Assembly: GCF_000092065.1 (NCBI RefSeq)
Contig: NC_009366.1
Location: 474,964-538,963 of the forward strand
Source: Ostreococcus lucimarinus CCE9901
Taxonomy: Eukaryota; Chlorophyta; Mamiellophyceae; Mamiellales; Bathycoccaceae
Reading direction: 5' to 3'
DNA: 64,000 nucleotides
Each line of letters begins with the position of its first letter. The first letter of the stretch is position 1. A program made the translations under genes and the position numbers. The notes below the pieces were generated by a model. That model was not told the DNA's origin. It saw only the letters and a list, made by a program, of their open reading frames with translations, and made no database searches. Below are positions 62,401-64,000 of this stretch, in pieces.

Positions 62401-63215
62401 CCTTTGATCTGGAGAGCTTCACCATCGCGTCGAACGAGAGTTACACCGCGAGTTTCATCATTTTTTCGGCGCTTCTCTCATTCTGCACGGGTATCGTCTT
62501 CACGATCGGTAACATCGCCGCTCGCGTCAAGGTGCAAAAGTGGTCCACCGACTTGACCTCGGCGGGTTCGTACTCGTTCGGTCTCGTCACCCCGCTCTCC
62601 GCCATCTTGGCCCTGTTCTGGTTATCTCGAGTCCAGTTCCACATCATTCGACTCGCGTTGCTCCTCAACACGAAGATGAAACCGTTATCCGACGAACCGC
62701 GCGGCAAGTTGAAGAGTTGCATCAAAATGGCGCTCGCCCAGGGTCTGTTGACGCAAGTGAGAATGTGCATCGCTCTCGCGACCGCCGTCGCCCTTCCGTG
62801 GGCGCTCTGCGTGCGTGAAGCCTCTACTTTCGGTCTCAACTTCACCGACCGATCTGAGAACGTTCCCTTCTACATCGCCTCTGTCGCCGTCATCGCCTCC
62901 GTCGTCTCCTGGTTCGTCTTCTTTTGGAAGGAGTACGTCGTTCGCTACAACCTCCCGTCCAAGCTCGGGCAACACGTCTGCGCCGCCTTTCTGGACGACA
63001 TCGAACACAACCGACAAACCGTCGACATCCCTCACTCTTCCACCCTCGATCACCACCGTCTCGAACGCACGACGTGGGAATACGCCGCTCGGGTCTTCAT
63101 TCGCAAGTATCGATTCGACGCCGTCTTCGGCGCCGACCGCTTTGGAAGTCTCCTCCAGTACGTCCAATCCGGGTGCGTCGTCTCCGCCCGCGGCGAATCG
63201 CCGATGTCCGTCTGA
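56412..63215 (+). CDS. giant FAD-binding, multi-pass membrane protein of unknown function
   Basis: A single 2,267-residue frame, by far the largest in the window. After an Ala/Arg-rich disordered start (~110 residues) comes ~700 residues I do not recognise, including SSVQPSLLENLSTLPVQVEV and a helical region. MIVIGGGPTGLLTTLHCLEN (~843) is a GxGxxG FAD-binding Rossmann motif. YESRDAFTQAGATFERAQIV, RLDARWIACLRFHLGTIYED and FIEITIKDLENMMN then follow in the order of MICAL-type flavin monooxygenases. Later segments such as GYVFAFCGDEQSTPHFMRYS, LTGACINSMLFNNFIGDAII and IGVAFQDRFRTYSS may complete the flavin domain. The C-terminus has about five membrane helices (~1714-1750, 2013-2036, 2051-2072, 2106-2132, 2151-2176). 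Perhaps a membrane-anchored monooxygenase. The intact frame and a codon use typical of a well-kept gene argue for function. Confidence 0.85.
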   Translation: MSEAVLTASEPVGPVQAPADAAAAPARETIGAFSLARAKSSVRRLSQSKRERRGETTKTRFTEVTTVVGARERGSDGAADEDVGGSARERDDARRLRKRESVKVNMLRARTFKAMNGGGGASGRGNGRVFVDVETGDSFVSTGDLTSVDEKRFRELDAEGVLEVVKLVEGGEQVLMSSVQPSLLENLSTLPVQVEVGWAGDSWRAVLRMLMIASYDDVNRLRFTRGLDAAMHFLSGAESFLLGSVISAYESGNTSDLKRLLRHAFLNRNVSRVLVQQMSRYDIFWHTHWSVKFNRMMDAFGTVPVIGFTGFPSSENFQNTRNFVVGSFFRVFLGQGNWITRVLTGREALITDDPNVVAQNLAAETNSFEASNLAQHGAFVGRMKTNEFRANHRLPTDESVVRTFAVSPSSTLVNNGVVHVVSQLARHWHSMLDQPYGNFAHQRQEQLNPLETLRFHMPVVLFTLANLRGLNAWDSTVLAPVLKKLQNIPPVANAVMIKPIVRMISKELAANVCGGSKIIYDPFKSWLKAIERSLTRLDEEAQQVALICSAVQNGVAIGHSAIAQSNFIAPTEAQMKQAVHSVCLGEPVSTKCGVTEVQVKSALNLLAPRDKRMLIQLVKSGYTNSKAVVLLTSRACTLLSRNIRREALSKTIVKMSKGDEVANFDTKKAYWVKDQYGVGRVYIFERENTDGTCTFTDRATRAEHCFDFSKSTLSAYKYVEVGESIVRAQKAFMTIELDHGSVFSYASFMELSFLRSPLRQLLVLSQFHCEEIDDARLNILSAIKHSATRTEVTVKELKLGQRYFVYEEKSYTPFLFDEALQSDKARLSALKMKKIVTVPPQSMIVIGGGPTGLLTTLHCLENVLLSDGVMRIYESRDAFTQAGATFERAQIVRLDARWIACLRFHLGTIYEDVFIPTPGDTSSHYGNVLPSQGFIEITIKDLENMMNVGVSQRLSRGLLTQDTNSGAQYDVRQNKLIKTGKALKITDLILRKVDNEGSPSDEPFSWKVVDVVYNKSYLATDLKLGEVYSVYILDQQQCLPYRLVGVNIDKEFYEFKSIHSAYDDFACFANKLPSVYHKDTKAHSLVESLVIESVIRGSDGKYVQEVLPYNEIASQKFELDIEHYHVVEAIGKPAGSPVHFAITQTEPYGVACLAGLKVSQGMHNFGNSRWRSRVVDDIRSHTDQNTRIVGDFTKVVNSQKITKKMLKFITKDVDWRLHFERLVGDCGFSAEMPEIWQTMCTLVKQHTKQAPYVRRHLQTRFFETGDNFYLGMELTREYDEWKTKTVDSLVKSTLTWNSKPKNAQDIKKKEDKLRNLKGALTRSIDRLWYDATLETIRFGDVYNPGGQQFIPRLYFIDSLTPVTLGSLPGFESFRVVDQPNDRYDVIMTGVSGAVVRNVEGYVSKMSNSTMVYRGSNLTRAPNGNTESKVSMATFPVAHYVNHRTMRVRSDSKDKGYVFAFCGDEQSTPHFMRYSGLTGACINSMLFNNFIGDAIIGVAFQDRFRTYSSSTNWSNGEVVTRGTGANYGVDGFLRPSFPYKEGVRYLYSKYIECRESDNDVAQLLTDDWKVKFCSALIPRGLEDNQSYLSALSEQMSHVIYEVFMEEVGKDPSFTAMDLCDRLAEANDKVGESDEPWRELLERANISDDTKKMLTEKHVWIANSLDALTQELIEYASFLRENGFRFTSYAEKQPNPVDSVIDSTSVETQAFAEGLTMSAALAAAALVLSTSNPLSAAALSAFTPIVAFGTITGASRYKNRNEEWLVAYKDNLFKQAERGAYDVMSRDAQKQSLHASPYVNDLRSMMDAFVKMCAYYNFPEPKELFHHFEAFVEDVHGDRACSEFDEYLVSVAIAETFYKSAYLQDHLVKMHEVVGDMMYWRSQSSEPGTAVDMQAQCLFERVVVLRRVLEKSIRRGHIRFGFIRTGNYSKSHVGDLVKFWINILMYPILLFRRDDLSPSNARASAKAWYKPANIAITETARDARALAERASHAKLARAAFDLESFTIASNESYTASFIIFSALLSFCTGIVFTIGNIAARVKVQKWSTDLTSAGSYSFGLVTPLSAILALFWLSRVQFHIIRLALLLNTKMKPLSDEPRGKLKSCIKMALAQGLLTQVRMCIALATAVALPWALCVREASTFGLNFTDRSENVPFYIASVAVIASVVSWFVFFWKEYVVRYNLPSKLGQHVCAAFLDDIEHNRQTVDIPHSSTLDHHRLERTTWEYAARVFIRKYRFDAVFGADRFGSLLQYVQSGCVVSARGESPMSV

Positions 63216-63814
63216 CGGCCGCGCGCGCGTCCTCCACCGGCCGGCGTCGTCACGTACACTATTCATTGATACTCATAATACTCATAATAATCATCGTTGG
63301 TATACTTTCGCGTTCGCGTCCATCCTTCGCGTCGTCTCTCTCTCGTCTCTCGCGTTTGGATAAAACGCCACGGATTCATAATAATCTCCGCACACGCATC
63401 CGCATCCGCACACGCCGACGCCCCGCCCGTCGATCGGTCCGTCCATGCATAAAGGATCCTCCGCAGGCTTTCCACTCAAATCGACTGTGTGTCACGCAAG
63501 AGGAGTGCTTGGGGTTCCATTATTTTCACAGAGGACAAACTACGACTGGTCGTTTGTCGTCCAACACGAACACTGCAGAAGGAACTTTGACGCAAGAGTC
63601 CGGAGCCGTCCGGAGCGTCGAGGGGGAAGTCTGCGGTGCCGTGCTGGGCGATGAGTGATGGCCGTAGGGTGTCGTGAAGGTGCACAGGAAGGATGCGAAT
63701 GCTAGTGACTTTTCGGGTTTAGTACGACCCAGAGAACCTAGGGTAGGGTGTAATAAGTATTAGCTAGTCGGTCGGTTACGGCACTTCTCCCGAAGCGCCT
63801 CCCTCCCTCATGCG
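63216..63814. other. subtelomeric gene-free region
   Basis: About 600 bases with no supported gene; the short frames in it are unrelated to any family I know. It holds AT-rich CTCATAATA repeats at 63270-63292, then composition close to random with scattered TAGGG motifs toward the telomere (63716-63745). No rRNA, tRNA or transposon sequence was seen. Confidence 0.5.
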
Positions 63815-64000
63815 TAGGGTTTAGGGCTTTGGTTTAGGGTTTAGGGTTTAGGGTTTAGGGTTTAGGGTTTAGGGTTTAGGGTTTAGGGTTTAGGGTTTAG
63901 GGTTTAGGGTTTAGGGTTTAGGGTTTAGGGTTTAGGGTTTAGGGTTTAGGGTTTAGGGTTTAGGGTTTAGGGTTTAGGGTTTAGGGTTTAGGGTTTAGGG
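63815..64000 (+). repeat. telomere, TTTAGGG repeats
   Basis: Degenerate copies (TAGGGTTTAGGGCTTTGG) from 63815 pass into about 24 perfect tandem TTTAGGG units from ~63832 to the window end. This is the Arabidopsis-type repeat used by many plants and green algae. The G-rich strand points rightward, so base 64000 is at or near the physical right end of the chromosome. Confidence 0.98.

Noticed and set aside
1-64000. CRISPR arrays, insertion sequences, bacterial operons or riboswitches
   Set aside because: No spaced direct-repeat arrays, transposases or inverted terminal repeats were seen; eukaryotic telomere, introns and protein content exclude a bacterial genome.

Overview
The window is the right-hand end of a nuclear chromosome from a very compact green-algal genome. 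The last ~170 bases are perfect TTTAGGG repeats, the plant-type telomere repeat, with the G-rich strand running 5'->3' toward base 64000. Genes are almost all single-exon, GC-rich, densely packed on both strands and separated by 50-400 bases. The few introns are short, with GTGCG-type donors and CTGAC branch points, and they lie near gene starts. With the protein content (plastid Cpn60-alpha, plant-type PEP carboxylase ending QNTG, SPINDLY, an ABA4-like protein, a PATROL1-like protein) this points to a picoeukaryotic prasinophyte of the Mamiellophyceae, most probably Ostreococcus. The species is not determined from the sequence.

Layout. 0.4-5 kb: acyltransferase-3 membrane protein, RPL22 (two introns reconstructed here), DPY30 (one intron), an intron-containing tRNA-Arg(UCU), and an unrecognised type II membrane protein. 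5-18.7 kb: PEP carboxylase and argininosuccinate lyase (divergent), an OS-9 ERAD lectin, SPINDLY, plastid Cpn60-alpha (its transit-peptide start lies in an unresolved upstream exon), TSR3, and a low-GC zinc-finger orphan. 18.7-31.6 kb: eIF4A-III, a SAC1/SLT-type sulfate transporter, an auxin-efflux-carrier-family protein carrying MORN repeats, cysteine synthase, RAB3GAP1, an ABA4-like protein overlapping a DUF2306-like protein by four bases, and an ISG12-like protein. 31.8-43.2 kb: bS16, VPS33, RRP6, a PATROL1/Munc13-like protein, and an ACT-EF-hand-mitochondrial-carrier fusion. 43.2-56.2 kb: a plastid methyltransferase, a CapA-like phosphoesterase, a Rubisco-activase-like/rhodanese/WW fusion, VPS52, a DnaJ-type zinc-finger protein, a PWI-domain splicing protein, an M3 peptidase, a candidate new selenoprotein, and an orphan. 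56.4-63.2 kb: one 2,267-residue FAD/transmembrane protein next to the telomere.

The strongest discovery candidate is the gene at 54709-55164. It reads as a DUF3253-family protein interrupted by one in-frame TGA exactly where the family has a conserved Cys. A textbook form-2 SECIS element follows directly at 55161-55237. This is a probable, apparently undescribed, selenoprotein. Next in interest are three unusual domain fusions: activase-rhodanese-WW-rhodanese, ACT-EF-hand-carrier, and AEC transporter with MORN repeats.

The genes do not form one pathway. Possible local themes are sulfur (sulfate transporter and cysteine synthase ~2 kb apart) and membrane traffic (RAB3GAP1, VPS33, PATROL1-like, VPS52), both of which may be coincidence. 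Because the DNA is so GC-rich, most long ORFs opposite the genes listed are shadows and are omitted. All family assignments were made by eye from motifs, without database searches.
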